64,000 bases of DNA from Maricaulis sp. GTDB lineage: Bacteria > Pseudomonadota > Alphaproteobacteria > Caulobacterales > Maricaulaceae. Numbering within the stretch: the stretch's first letter is position 1; each line of letters begins with the position of its first letter. The DNA is taken from NCBI RefSeq assembly GCF_030149515.1, contig NZ_JASBRI010000001.1, forward strand, positions 62,001-126,000, in the 5' to 3' direction. This document shows, one piece after another, positions 18,329 to 26,025 of this stretch. The notes under the pieces were generated by a model. That model ran no database searches. It was not told the DNA's origin and worked only from the letters and a program-made list of their open reading frames with translations. The translations under genes and the position numbers were made by a program.

Positions 18329-18766
18329 CTAACGCTCGATCGGGTCCGTCACCAGGCCCAGATTGGAAAAGCCCGCGGCATTGATGCGCGCCATCACGCG
18401 CGCCACCTCGCCATAGGCCGCTCCATCATCGGCCCGGATGAAGATGCGGGCATCATAGCCCGTGCCGGCAATCGCCGTCAGCCGGGGCACGAGTTCGTCG
18501 CGGCCGACGACAGTTTCCTGGAGGTAGATCCGGCCATCGGCGGTAATTGTGATGGTCAGCGGTTCCTGGTCAGCCGGCAGGTTCTGCGCCTCGGTCTGCG
18601 GCAATTCCACCTCGACCCCGACAGTGAGCAGGGGCGCTGTGATCATGAACACGATCAGCAATACCAGCATCACGTCGACGAAGGGCGTGACATTGATCTC
18701 CGCCTTGGGCTTCCAGCGGGCGCGTCCGCGACCCGATCCGCCGTTGTTGTCGAGCGAAACAGCCAT
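18329..18766 (-). CDS. tolR: TolR (ExbD/TolR family)
   Basis: Inner-membrane motor component. The 145 residues have a cytoplasmic N-terminus, the EINVTPFVDVMLVLLIVFMITAPLL segment with the conserved proton-coupling Asp in the transmembrane helix, and a periplasmic domain ending in VMARINAAGFSNLGLVTDP. It starts 4 bases after the tolQ stop, so translation is coupled. Confidence 0.96.
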   Translation of the reverse strand: MAVSLDNNGGSGRGRARWKPKAEINVTPFVDVMLVLLIVFMITAPLLTVGVEVELPQTEAQNLPADQEPLTITITADGRIYLQETVVGRDELVPRLTAIAGTGYDARIFIRADDGAAYGEVARVMARINAAGFSNLGLVTDPIER

Positions 18767-18769
18767 GGC

Positions 18770-19438
18770 CTAGAGCGCATCCCGGTCGGCCAAGGCCGAC
18801 AGCTCGTCGACGAAACCGTCCAGCTTGGCGCCGTATTTGGCCAGATTGGCCGACAGCGCATTGAAGAAAATCACCGCCGGGATGGCAGCCAGGAGGCCCA
18901 GCGCGGTCGCGAACAGCGCCTCGGCAATACCCGGGGCAACGACGGCCAGATTGGTGTCCTGAGAGGCGGCGATGGCGCGGAAGGAATTCATTATCCCCCA
19001 CACCGTGCCGAACAGGCCGACGAAGGGCGCCGCCGAAGCAATGGTTGCCAGAATGCCCAGGCCGCCCTCGCAATTCGTCATCTCGCGCCCGGCTTCCGCG
19101 CCGGCGGCCTTCGATACCCGGCTGCCCGCATTCTCGCCCTCCCATTCGCGCAGTCCGGCGGCGAAGACGCGGGTGAACGGGTCCTTCGGCGTCTTGCCGA
19201 ACTGGTCGGCCAGGGCGTCCAGCGACCGCCCGGACCAGAATTCACGTTCGAAATGGCGGGCCTTGGCATGCAGACCGCGCAGCTGAAACGCCTTGTCGAT
19301 GGCAACCGCCCAGGACCAGACCGACATGAAGGCGAGAATGCCCATAACGATCTTCACGACCCAATCGGCACGCATGAAGAGCGCATAAAAGGAAAAGCCC
19401 TCAACCGCCTGCGCGATGTCGACGACACTCGATTCCAT
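18770..19438 (-). CDS. tolQ: TolQ (ExbB/TolQ/MotA family)
   Basis: Proton-channel subunit of the Tol motor, with three membrane helices: VVKIVMGILAFMSVWSWAVAI, GGLGILATIASAAPFVGLFGTVWGIMNSF and APGIAEALFATALGLLAAIPAVIFFNAL. The 222-residue length is normal. It is the first gene of tolQRAB-pal-cpoB. The 169 bases upstream to the SnoaL-like gene probably hold its promoter, but no clear -35/-10 pair was found. Confidence 0.96.
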   Translation of the reverse strand: MESSVVDIAQAVEGFSFYALFMRADWVVKIVMGILAFMSVWSWAVAIDKAFQLRGLHAKARHFEREFWSGRSLDALADQFGKTPKDPFTRVFAAGLREWEGENAGSRVSKAAGAEAGREMTNCEGGLGILATIASAAPFVGLFGTVWGIMNSFRAIAASQDTNLAVVAPGIAEALFATALGLLAAIPAVIFFNALSANLAKYGAKLDGFVDELSALADRDAL

Positions 19439-19607
19439 GAACCCTACCCTCTGGCTCCGGCCCGCCTACCGGCAGCGAACCGTGTGACTACTTCCGGCCT
19501 GATACCATGCAAGCCCGATGCCCGAACCCCCACCCGGCATCGTCCCCAGGCGCTATGCACAGCGATTAAGGCGAATTTCGGGAGCTGATAACACTTCTGC
19601 CGCGCGA

Positions 19608-20276
19608 TCAAGTCTCGTCATTGTGTGCAACGGTATGGGCGGAGACCTGTTCCACGACATCCCAGTGCTCCACGATCCGGCCGCCGGCCAGGCGGAACAG
19701 GTCGCAGGCGCGAAAGTGGACGCCCTCGGTGTCGAAGCAGGAGAACAGGGCAACAAATCTGCCCTCCCCGACCAAGTCGTCAACGCCGTGATAGCGCAAT
19801 CCGGGCCGCGGACGGCGGCGGGCAACCAGCTGTGCCAGACGATCCGGATGACTGCAGCCGCCCGGCGTATGGGACACGAAAACGCTGCGATCGATGAAAT
19901 CGTCCAGATTTTTCAGCTGCTGGCCGCGAACCACCTCGTCGATGAACTGCTGCACGACAGCTTTGCTCCCGGCGGTTTCTTCACGCGATCCGTTGGGTAG
20001 GGAGCAGGCCGCGAGGGACGAGCACAGGCAATCCTGCTGAAGATAGCGCGCCGAGATCTGCCGGCGCACCGACATCAGACCGTTCGAATCAGCACAGATA
20101 AGACTCATGGTCAGCCAGGAGGCCGCCGATCCGTCCGGCTCGTGCACCGCCTTGACGAACATGGCGTCACCGTCCTGGAGCACACGGGTGACGGAGAAGT
20201 CGAAATTGGGAGGCCGCTCCGGCTCTGCCGGGGCATTCACATCGTCCGGACGACGGGAATGGCGGATTTCGTCCAC
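19608..20276 (-). CDS. SnoaL-like (NTF2-fold) protein
   Basis: A 222-residue cytoplasmic protein resembling predicted SnoaL-like aldol-condensation enzymes. The C-terminal half has the family signature: VVQQFIDEVVRGQQLKNLDDFIDRSVFVSHTPGG, then VALFSCFDTEGVHFRACDLFRLAGGRIVEHWDVVEQV. The N-terminal half (FDFSVTRVLQDGDAMFVKAVHEPDGSAASWLTMSLICADSNGL) looks like the end of a second, incomplete NTF2-like unit. The track start is TTG; the GTG at 20276 follows AAAGGGGG and is better. It sits between ybgC and tolQ, where no gene is expected in the usual order. Function unknown. Confidence 0.7.
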   Translation of the reverse strand: MDEIRHSRRPDDVNAPAEPERPPNFDFSVTRVLQDGDAMFVKAVHEPDGSAASWLTMSLICADSNGLMSVRRQISARYLQQDCLCSSLAACSLPNGSREETAGSKAVVQQFIDEVVRGQQLKNLDDFIDRSVFVSHTPGGCSHPDRLAQLVARRRPRPGLRYHGVDDLVGEGRFVALFSCFDTEGVHFRACDLFRLAGGRIVEHWDVVEQVSAHTVAHNDET

Positions 20277-20367
20277 AGCTGAACCCCCTTTCAACTTCAG
20301 GGGTAACGCTGTCCCGGAATATCGGCAAGTGACGGTTCTGCAGCAATCGCAGCACCGCCGGAACGCC

Positions 20368-20826
20368 TCAGTCTCCGGATATCACATACCCGGCCCAGCG
20401 GGCCGCCATCTCACGCGGCGGCCGTTTCGCCCGGCCCGCGCCGTCAATGCAAACGGCTTCAACATCGGCTGTTGCGATCGTCTCGCCGGCCCGGCAGATC
20501 CGCTGGCCGATCATCAGACGCGCGCCCTTTTGCGGCCGATAGAAAGTCTCGACGATCAGGACATCATCGACCCGCGCAGCGCGCTCGAACTCGATATTCA
20601 TGCGCCGGACGGCAAATGCCAGGGGTGTCGCCTGCGCGGCGAGCTCGGAATGGTGGATGCCCAGCGCGCGCAGGCTTTCGGTACGGCCACGCTCTAGAAA
20701 GTGCAGATATCGGGCATGATAGACGATGCCGGAAAAGTCCGTATCTTCGTAATAGACCCGCACGGGCAGGCGGTGGATCCGGTCGTCGCCGAACGCGCCG
20801 GCCGCAGGTGTCATCCTTGCAGCCAT
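20368..20826 (-). CDS. ybgC: Tol-Pal-associated acyl-CoA thioesterase YbgC
   Basis: Hot-dog-fold thioesterase of 152 residues; PVRVYYEDTDFSGIVYHARYLHFLERGRTE carries the catalytic Asp of the YbgC/4-hydroxybenzoyl-CoA class. It acts on acyl-CoA or acyl-ACP in phospholipid metabolism and is normally encoded with tol genes. It starts 2 bases after the ruvB stop, so the ruv and tol groups may be one transcript. Confidence 0.93.
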   Translation of the reverse strand: MAARMTPAAGAFGDDRIHRLPVRVYYEDTDFSGIVYHARYLHFLERGRTESLRALGIHHSELAAQATPLAFAVRRMNIEFERAARVDDVLIVETFYRPQKGARLMIGQRICRAGETIATADVEAVCIDGAGRAKRPPREMAARWAGYVISGD

Positions 20827-20828
20827 GA

Positions 20829-21881
20829 CTACTTCCCGAACAAGCCGTTCTGACCGCCGCCCGCCTGTGGCGGGGTCAGGCCGAGATGCTCCCAGGCCCG
20901 CGGTGCCGCGAGGCGGCCGCGCGGGGTGCGCTGGATGAAGCCCTGCTGGATGAGGAAGGGTTCGACCACATCCTCCAGCGCGTCGCGAGCCTCGGCCAGG
21001 GCCGCCGCCAGGGTCTCCACGCCGACCGGCCCGCCACCGAAACTCTCTGTCAGGGCCTTGAGATAGCGACGGTCGAGGCTGTCCAGCCCCAGCGTATCGA
21101 CTTCGAGCCGTTTAAGCGCCCGGTCGGCAACCGCGGCGGATATTTCGGCGGCATCCTCGGCTTCGGCAAAATCGCGCACACGGCGCAACAGCCGGCCGGC
21201 AACGCGCGGCGTGCCGCGTGCCCGGCGGGCAATCTCGCGGGCGCCATCGGGCGTGGCATCAATGCCGAACTTCGCGGCTGCACGCGTGACGATGAAACCG
21301 AGTTCGGCCTCGTCGTAGAATTCCAGCCGCACGGGCACACCGAAACGGTCGCGGAGGGGCGTCGCCAGAAGCCCGGCCCGCGTGGTCGCGCCAACGAGAG
21401 TGAAAGGCGGCAGCTCGATCCGCACCGTCCGCGCCGACGGCCCCTCGCCGATCACCAGGTCGAGGCAGAAATCCTCCATCGCCGGATAGAGGATTTCCTC
21501 GACTGCCGGGGCGAGCCGGTGGATCTCGTCGATGAACAGGACATCGCGCGGTTCCAGATTGGTCAGGATGGCGGCGAGATCGCCGGCCTTGGCGATCACC
21601 GGCCCCGATGTTGCGCGAAAGCCCACCCCCATCTCCCGCGCCACGATCTGGGCCAGGGTCGTCTTGCCCAGTCCCGGCGGGCCGGACAGGAGGACATGGT
21701 CCAGCGCCTCCTCACGCCGGCGCGCGGCCTCCACGAAGACCTTAAGGTTGGCGATCGCCGCCTTCTGCCCGACGAAGTCCGAGAAGCTCTCCGGCCGCAA
21801 GGCGCGGTCCCGCCCGTCGCCGGCCTGGAGATCGCGATCGACCAGACGGTCGTCGCCGGATGTATCGGTGAGGTCTGTCAT
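20829..21881 (-). CDS. ruvB: Holliday junction branch-migration helicase RuvB
   Basis: AAA+ motor of the RuvAB complex. The 350 residues have [19 protein letters not shown] at the N-terminus, Walker [13 protein letters not shown], Walker [28 protein letters not shown] (sensor region) and the C-terminal winged-helix part ending [25 protein letters not shown]. Length and motif order are normal. It follows ruvA after about 58 bases. Confidence 0.97.
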   Translation of the reverse strand: MTDLTDTSGDDRLVDRDLQAGDGRDRALRPESFSDFVGQKAAIANLKVFVEAARRREEALDHVLLSGPPGLGKTTLAQIVAREMGVGFRATSGPVIAKAGDLAAILTNLEPRDVLFIDEIHRLAPAVEEILYPAMEDFCLDLVIGEGPSARTVRIELPPFTLVGATTRAGLLATPLRDRFGVPVRLEFYDEAELGFIVTRAAAKFGIDATPDGAREIARRARGTPRVAGRLLRRVRDFAEAEDAAEISAAVADRALKRLEVDTLGLDSLDRRYLKALTESFGGGPVGVETLAAALAEARDALEDVVEPFLIQQGFIQRTPRGRLAAPRAWEHLGLTPPQAGGGQNGLFGK

Positions 21882-21939
21882 GACGACAACGGGTCTAGAC
21901 TGATCCGCTCCGCTCCGGAAGCCGCGCGGGGCACAGCCA

Positions 21940-22584
21940 TCACGGCGCGAGCTCCTTCAGGGACAGCCGGATAACCTCGTTCAGCGCGGCCTCGTCTCCC
22001 GTTTCGCGCAACACGGTTGCCACGGCCTGGCGGGCCAGGCTTTCGTGATAGCCCAGATTGATCAATGCGGAGACGGCGTCGTCGCGCGCACCGCCATTGA
22101 CAGCGGCGGCCGGCGCCGGCGGCGGGGTGCCACCGTCGCCGGTCACGGCATGCACCGGCAGGCCGATCGAGAAACTGCGGCCCTGCGGCGGTGCCTTGTC
22201 TTTCAATTCGGTGGCGATGCGCGTTGCCAGTTTGGGACCCACACCCTTGGCGCGGGCGAACGTCGCCTTGTCGCCGAGCGCCGCCGCATTGGCGATTTCG
22301 CCGACCGGGCTGGTGTCGAGAATGGCAAAGGCGGCCTTGGCCCCCACGCCCTGGACATTTTGCAGATGCACGAACCAGGCACGCTCGATGTCGTCCAGGA
22401 AGCCATAGAGTTTGAAGGCGTCTTCGCGCACATGGGTTTCGATGTGCAATGTGACGGACTGGCCGGGTTCGAGCCGGGCCAGGGTGCGCGAGCCGGCGCC
22501 GACGAGATAGCCCACCCCGTTGACGTCGAGCACCACTTCGTCTGCCCCCACGGCTTCCACGATCCCCTTGAGCAGGCCGATCAT
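21940..22584 (-). CDS. ruvA: Holliday junction-binding protein RuvA
   Basis: DNA-binding subunit of RuvAB, 214 residues. The OB-fold domain begins [28 protein letters not shown]; helix-hairpin-helix motifs appear as [16 protein letters not shown] and [19 protein letters not shown]; domain III ([21 protein letters not shown]) binds RuvB. The track ORF runs to 23202, but that extension is the ruvC gene read out of frame. The ATG at 22584 overlaps the ruvC stop by 4 bases (ATGA). Confidence 0.96.
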   Translation of the reverse strand: MIGLLKGIVEAVGADEVVLDVNGVGYLVGAGSRTLARLEPGQSVTLHIETHVREDAFKLYGFLDDIERAWFVHLQNVQGVGAKAAFAILDTSPVGEIANAAALGDKATFARAKGVGPKLATRIATELKDKAPPQGRSFSIGLPVHAVTGDGGTPPPAPAAAVNGGARDDAVSALINLGYHESLARQAVATVLRETGDEAALNEVIRLSLKELAP

Positions 22585-23081
22585 GCCGCGCTCCCGATGC
22601 GGGCGGACCTGCGGTGATGGGCGTGACAAATGGCAACCGCCAGCGCATCGGCGGCGTCCGCCCTGGCCTTGGTGCCGGGCAGCAGGACGCCGACCATTGC
22701 GGCCACCTGGTCCTTTTCTGCCCCTCCGGTGCCGACGACGCTCTTCTTCACCAGGCGCGCCGCATACTCCGCGACCGGCAGTCCGGCCCGCGCCGGCGCA
22801 AGCAGGGCCGCGGCCCGGGCATGTCCAAGTTTGAGCGCCGACGACGCATTCGCCGCCATGAAGGCCTCCTCGATCGCCGCTTCGTCGGGAGCATGTTCCG
22901 CAACCAGATCGGTCACCGCCTGGAAAATGTAGTCCAGGCGCACAGCCATCGGCGCATCGGCGGGCGGAGCGACGACACCGTGTGCGACCGCTCCGAGCCG
23001 CGTGCCCTCCGCCCGGATCACGCCCCATCCCATCCGGCGAAGGCCCGGATCGATGCCAAGAATTCTGACCGCTGCCGACAT
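22581..23081 (-). CDS. ruvC: Holliday junction resolvase RuvC
   Basis: Endonuclease that cuts Holliday junctions. The 166 residues begin MSAAVRILGIDPGLRRMGWGVI, with the first catalytic Asp in GIDPG; AIEEAFMAANASSALKLGHARAA gives the catalytic Glu, and KSVVGTGGAEKDQVAAMV with the DAADALAVAICH end supplies the last acidic residues. CAGGGGG precedes the ATG at 23081; the track's longer start is unlikely. It is the first gene of the minus-strand ruv-tol block. Confidence 0.95.
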   Translation of the reverse strand: MSAAVRILGIDPGLRRMGWGVIRAEGTRLGAVAHGVVAPPADAPMAVRLDYIFQAVTDLVAEHAPDEAAIEEAFMAANASSALKLGHARAAALLAPARAGLPVAEYAARLVKKSVVGTGGAEKDQVAAMVGVLLPGTKARADAADALAVAICHAHHRRSARIGSAA

Positions 23082-23275
23082 GACGCCCCCTGTTTGCTCC
23101 AGACTTATCATCAAGCCCCGACCCGGAACAAGTCGTGAACGCAATGCGCCCTTGCAATGCGAATGAGCCGCAGAAACACATGAGACTGAATGTCAGACGC
23201 AAGTATACTGAGAAGCAGTTTCAATAAACCTTCTAACACATTGAATACCGTCGCTATTATTATTCCTGGTATTGT

Positions 23276-23305
23276 TTGACCGGGCTCAACGCACGCGCGT
23301 AAATT
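23276..23305 (+). promoter_or_regulatory. Possible sigma-70 promoter of the repeat-protein/oxygenase genes
   Basis: TTGACC at 23276-23281 and TAAATT at 23300-23305 are separated by 18 bases, directly upstream of the two repeat-protein genes. The boxes match the consensus at most positions. The assignment is by eye only. Confidence 0.4.
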
Positions 23306-23313
23306 ACCGGGGT

Positions 23314-23351
23314 GCGGCAATGCAGACTGGCCCGAACGGGCTGTTTGCCGC
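23314..23351 (+). promoter_or_regulatory. Nested hairpin in the leader of the repeat-protein genes
   Basis: GCGGCAA (23314-23320) pairs with TTGCCGC (23345-23351), and the interior contains a smaller GCCC-GAAC-GGGC stem. It begins just downstream of the suggested -10 box and about 60 bases before the first start codon, so it may stabilise or control the mRNA. Confidence 0.4.
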
Positions 23352-23410
23352 GCCATGAGGGACGCGGGCGGTTTCCTGGGGAGGATACTCGCCATCCATG
23401 GGAGCAAGAC

Positions 23411-23920
23411 ATGGCGAAGAAGGGGAAGCTGAGCCGGCGCTCATTCCTGACGCGGGTGGCCGGAACGGCTGTCGCGACAGGCGCGGCGTCCGTGGTCACC
23501 GGGACCGCTCAGGCACAGAATTATACCGGCCACACCGATAGCGACACCGGCAACTATGCCGACCGCGCAGGCTATGGCCGTACGGGTGTAACCGACAGCG
23601 ATGGCGGCGCCAATGCCGACCGTGCGGGCTATGGCCGCGGCGGCGGCAGTAGCGGTGTCACCGACAGCGATACAGGCGCCTATGCAGACCCGGCCGGTAA
23701 TGGCCGCGGCGGACGCACCAGCGGTATCACCGACAGCGACACGGGCAGCTATGCAGACCCGGCCGGCAATGGCCGCGGCAGCTCAAGCTATACCGACAGT
23801 GACAGCGGCAGTTGCGCCGATCCGGGCGGACGCGGGCGCGGGCCCGTGCGCAGCGGAACGACCGACAGTGATACCGGCGGGTGTTCCGACCCGGCCGGCC
23901 GTGGCCGTCCCGGCTACTGA
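23411..23920 (+). CDS. Tat-exported TDSDTGxYADPxGxGRG repeat protein A
   Basis: A 169-residue protein. Residues 1-35 are a twin-arginine signal (MAKKGKLSRRSFLTRVAG, then a hydrophobic Ala/Thr/Val stretch) with a signal-peptidase I site AQA-Q near residue 35. The rest is six imperfect units with consensus [VIYT]TDSDTGxYADPAGxGRG joined by Gly/Ser linkers. In the last two units Tyr is replaced by Cys (GSCADPGG, GGCSDPAG). I do not recognise a family. The acidic DSD spacing resembles calcium-binding loops, but this is only a resemblance. The ATG follows GGGAGC; the track's earlier start is rejected because the Tat signal must be N-terminal. A paralogue follows after 22 bases and a JmjC oxygenase gene follows that. 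Confidence 0.85.
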   Translation: MAKKGKLSRRSFLTRVAGTAVATGAASVVTGTAQAQNYTGHTDSDTGNYADRAGYGRTGVTDSDGGANADRAGYGRGGGSSGVTDSDTGAYADPAGNGRGGRTSGITDSDTGSYADPAGNGRGSSSYTDSDSGSCADPGGRGRGPVRSGTTDSDTGGCSDPAGRGRPGY

Positions 23921-24549
23921 TCCGGCGGCAAAGGACTGAACCATGGCAAAGCGCGGAAAGCTCTCCCGCCGCTCCTTCCTGACCCGGGTCGCCGGCGCGG
24001 CCCTGACCACCGGGGCCGCGGGCACCGTGACCGGATGCGCCTCGACGGGCTATACCGACAGCGATCCCTATGATCCGGTCGGCGGCGGACGGGGCGGTTA
24101 CAATACCGGTATCACCGACAGCGATTCAGGCCGCTATGCCGACCCGCCCGGCAATGGGCGCGGCGGCGGCATCACCGACCGCGATACCGGACAGTATGCC
24201 GACCCGGTGGGACGGGGCCGCGGCGGCGGCGTTACCGACAGCGATACCGGCACCTATGCCGATCCGCCAGGGCGCGGGCGCGGCAGTTCGGGCATCACCG
24301 ACAACGATACGGGCAGCTATGCAGACCCCGTCGGCCGCGGGCGCGGCGGCGGCTATCGCTCCGGCATCACCGACAATGACAGCGGCCGCTACGCCGATCC
24401 GGTCGGCAATGGACGCGGCGGCAATCGCGGCGGCGGCATCACCGACAGCGATCCCTACGATCCCGTCGGCGGTGGCCGTGGCGGGCGCCGGGGCAACTGT
24501 ACCGACAGCGATACCGGCAGCTATGCCGACCCCGCCGGCAATGGCCGTC
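23536..24549 (+). repeat. Degenerate coding repeats, about 14 units in two genes
   Basis: Units of roughly 50-75 bases, each containing a version of ACCGACAGCGATACCGGC then TATGCCGACCC and GGCCGCGGC, recur six times in repeat protein A and eight times in B. Two units in B are short (TDSDPYDPVGGGRGG). The frame is kept throughout, and variation is concentrated at third positions and in the Gly-rich linkers, as expected for protein repeats rather than DNA repeats. Confidence 0.8.
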
Positions 24550-24557
24550 ATTGCTAG
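23943..24557 (+). CDS. Tat-exported TDSDTGxYADPxGxGRG repeat protein B, probable lipoprotein
   Basis: A 204-residue paralogue of protein A; the first 18 residues (MAKRGKLSRRSFLTRVAG) differ at one position. Unlike A, the signal ends in VTGC near residue 32, a good lipobox, so B is probably a Tat lipoprotein while A is released. Eight repeat units follow, with more Pro-Pro/Pro-Val variants (YADPPGNGRG, YADPVGRGRG) and two short TDSDPYDPVGGGRGG units, at the first and seventh positions. A Cys pair brackets the last unit (NCTDSD...GRHC). AAGGA lies upstream of the ATG. It arose by duplication of A or the reverse. Function unknown; likely forms an operon with A and perhaps the oxygenase downstream. 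Confidence 0.85.
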   Translation: MAKRGKLSRRSFLTRVAGAALTTGAAGTVTGCASTGYTDSDPYDPVGGGRGGYNTGITDSDSGRYADPPGNGRGGGITDRDTGQYADPVGRGRGGGVTDSDTGTYADPPGRGRGSSGITDNDTGSYADPVGRGRGGGYRSGITDNDSGRYADPVGNGRGGNRGGGITDSDPYDPVGGGRGGRRGNCTDSDTGSYADPAGNGRHC

Positions 24558-24572
24558 ACGCCGATGACATGC

Positions 24573-24607
24573 GGCCGGGCCTTGTGACACCGGTCGCAGG
24601 TCCGGCC
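24573..24607 (+). terminator. Hairpin between repeat protein B and the oxygenase gene (possible attenuator)
   Basis: GGCCGGGCC (24573-24581) pairs with GGTCCGGCC (24599-24607), eight Watson-Crick pairs and one G-U, around a 17-base loop. Only CTTTCCC follows, so termination would be partial. It could set a ratio between abundant repeat proteins and less abundant enzyme. Confidence 0.35.
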
Positions 24608-24690
24608 CTTTCCCGTCAACACCGGGACAATTTTTCCGCGCCGCCGCCGCATGCGGGCGCCTGCGGACACCAAATCTGGGACCTGCCCGA

Positions 24691-25878
24691 ATGACCGATC
24701 CGCTCTGGCTGACCGATCCGATCCGCTGTCTTCTCGATCCGGTCGATGCCGGCACATTCTTTCGCGACTATCACGAACAGACCGCGCTGGTGGCGCACCG
24801 CGACGATCCGGAGCGCTACGGCGACCTCCTGTCGATCCAGCGCATTGACGAGATCGTGACCAGCCTGGACCTGCGCGCCGGCCAGCTGGACATGGCGCGA
24901 TCCGATCCGCCAGTCCGGCAGGAGGATTTCATTTTCGAGACCGGTCACATCGACCGGGGCGGCGTGGCGGAACAATACCGGCAGGGCGCCACCATCATCC
25001 TGCCCCAGCTGCACATGTCGGATCCCGTACTCGGCGAGTTCTGCCGCGCCATGGAGGCGCTGTTCTCCTGCCAGGTGCAGACGAATATCTACCTCACACC
25101 GCCGCACAATCAGGGCTTTCGCACCCATTACGACGACCACGACGTGTTCGTCATGCAGGTGTCCGGCGAAAAGTACTGGCGCCTTTACGACACGCCGGTG
25201 GAAAATCCCTATCGCGGGGAAGGCTTCAAGCCGGAAGACCACAAAGTCGGCGACCCGGTGGAGGAATTCGTGCTCAAGGCCGGGGAATGCGCCTATGTTC
25301 CCCGCGGGCTGATGCACGATGCCTCGACACGCGGCGAGGAACCCTCGCTCCACATCACGCTTGGCCTGATCGTGAAGACCTGGGCCGACCTGATGCTCGA
25401 GGCCGTGTCGGAGGTGGCGCTGCGTCATTCAGCCTTCCGGCGCTCGCTGCCACCGGGCTTTGCCAGTCCCGATTTCGACCGCAGCGGCGCCCGGGCCTAT
25501 TTCAAATCCCTGATCGAAGCGCTCGCACGGGATGCGGATCTCGATTCGTCGATGGACCTGTTCGCCGACACTTTCATCCGCTCGCGCATGCCCGATACGC
25601 GTGGCACGATCACGGGCTATGCGGACCCGGCCGCACAGGGCGCACGATTCACCCTCCGCCGCTTCGTACCCTGGCGCCTGGCAGGCGACGGAGACGATAT
25701 CGTGCTGGTGACGGCGGGCGGTGAGGTCCGCTTTCCTGCAGCCGCCGAGCCGGGTCTGCACGTCCTGCTCGACGGCGAAACCATCTCCCTGGAGACTTTC
25801 AAGGAGATGGACGAAGGCGCGGCGCGTGACACGCTGGGCCGGCTGCACGCCTTCGGGCTGATCGTTCCGGCCAGCTGA
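24691..25878 (+). CDS. JmjC/cupin-4 2-oxoglutarate-dependent oxygenase (RoxA/YcfD-like)
   Basis: A 395-residue protein of the cupin-4/JmjC class, whose known members (E. coli YcfD/RoxA, human MINA53/NO66) hydroxylate Arg or His in ribosomal proteins using Fe(II) and 2-oxoglutarate. Iron ligands are visible as the HxD of GFRTHYDDHDVFVMQVSGEKYW (H146, D148) and the distal His of VPRGLMHDAST (H209). TILPQLHMSDPVL and TNIYLTPPHNQG are the usual preceding strands; the C-terminal part is a winged-helix-like region. It starts 133 bases after two repeat-protein genes on the same strand, so those proteins, rather than ribosomal protein, could be its substrate; this is inference. No strong ribosome-binding site is seen. 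Confidence 0.85.
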   Translation: MTDPLWLTDPIRCLLDPVDAGTFFRDYHEQTALVAHRDDPERYGDLLSIQRIDEIVTSLDLRAGQLDMARSDPPVRQEDFIFETGHIDRGGVAEQYRQGATIILPQLHMSDPVLGEFCRAMEALFSCQVQTNIYLTPPHNQGFRTHYDDHDVFVMQVSGEKYWRLYDTPVENPYRGEGFKPEDHKVGDPVEEFVLKAGECAYVPRGLMHDASTRGEEPSLHITLGLIVKTWADLMLEAVSEVALRHSAFRRSLPPGFASPDFDRSGARAYFKSLIEALARDADLDSSMDLFADTFIRSRMPDTRGTITGYADPAAQGARFTLRRFVPWRLAGDGDDIVLVTAGGEVRFPAAAEPGLHVLLDGETISLETFKEMDEGAARDTLGRLHAFGLIVPAS

Positions 25879-26025
25879 GCGCCGGCATGGTTACCGCCTG
25901 GTTATAATTCAGTACCCGGCGGACCCTTGCGGTTTGTATAGACAAAAGACTACATGCGCCTCGCGTCGGCGGTCCGGACGTTCCGGGCCGCGATTTCTTT
26001 TGCACGAACAGATTTGCGAAACGGT

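Larger units (their letters stand above)
23082..23410. other. 329-base AT-richer divergent region between ruvC and the repeat-protein genes
   Basis: No gene seen. The base composition is clearly more AT-rich than either flank around 23160-23280. It holds a plausible plus-strand promoter (23276-23305) and a nested hairpin in the presumed 5' leader (23314-23351), plus the upstream region of ruvC. A short frame, ATG at 23355, overlaps the first repeat gene out of frame and is probably meaningless. Confidence 0.6.

Noticed and set aside
17792-19588. 598-residue plus-strand ORF
   Set aside because: Crosses tolA, tolR and tolQ on the opposite strand; only a shadow.
21940-23202. 420-residue frame joining ruvA with upstream sequence as if a ruvC-ruvA fusion
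   Set aside because: The extension is ruvC read in the wrong frame (Arg/Gly-rich nonsense); the true ruvC frame has all catalytic motifs and overlaps ruvA by ATGA.
23536-24549. Regular repeats suggestive of a CRISPR array
   Set aside because: Units vary in length, are coding and in frame, and linkers are Gly/Ser codons, not unique spacers.
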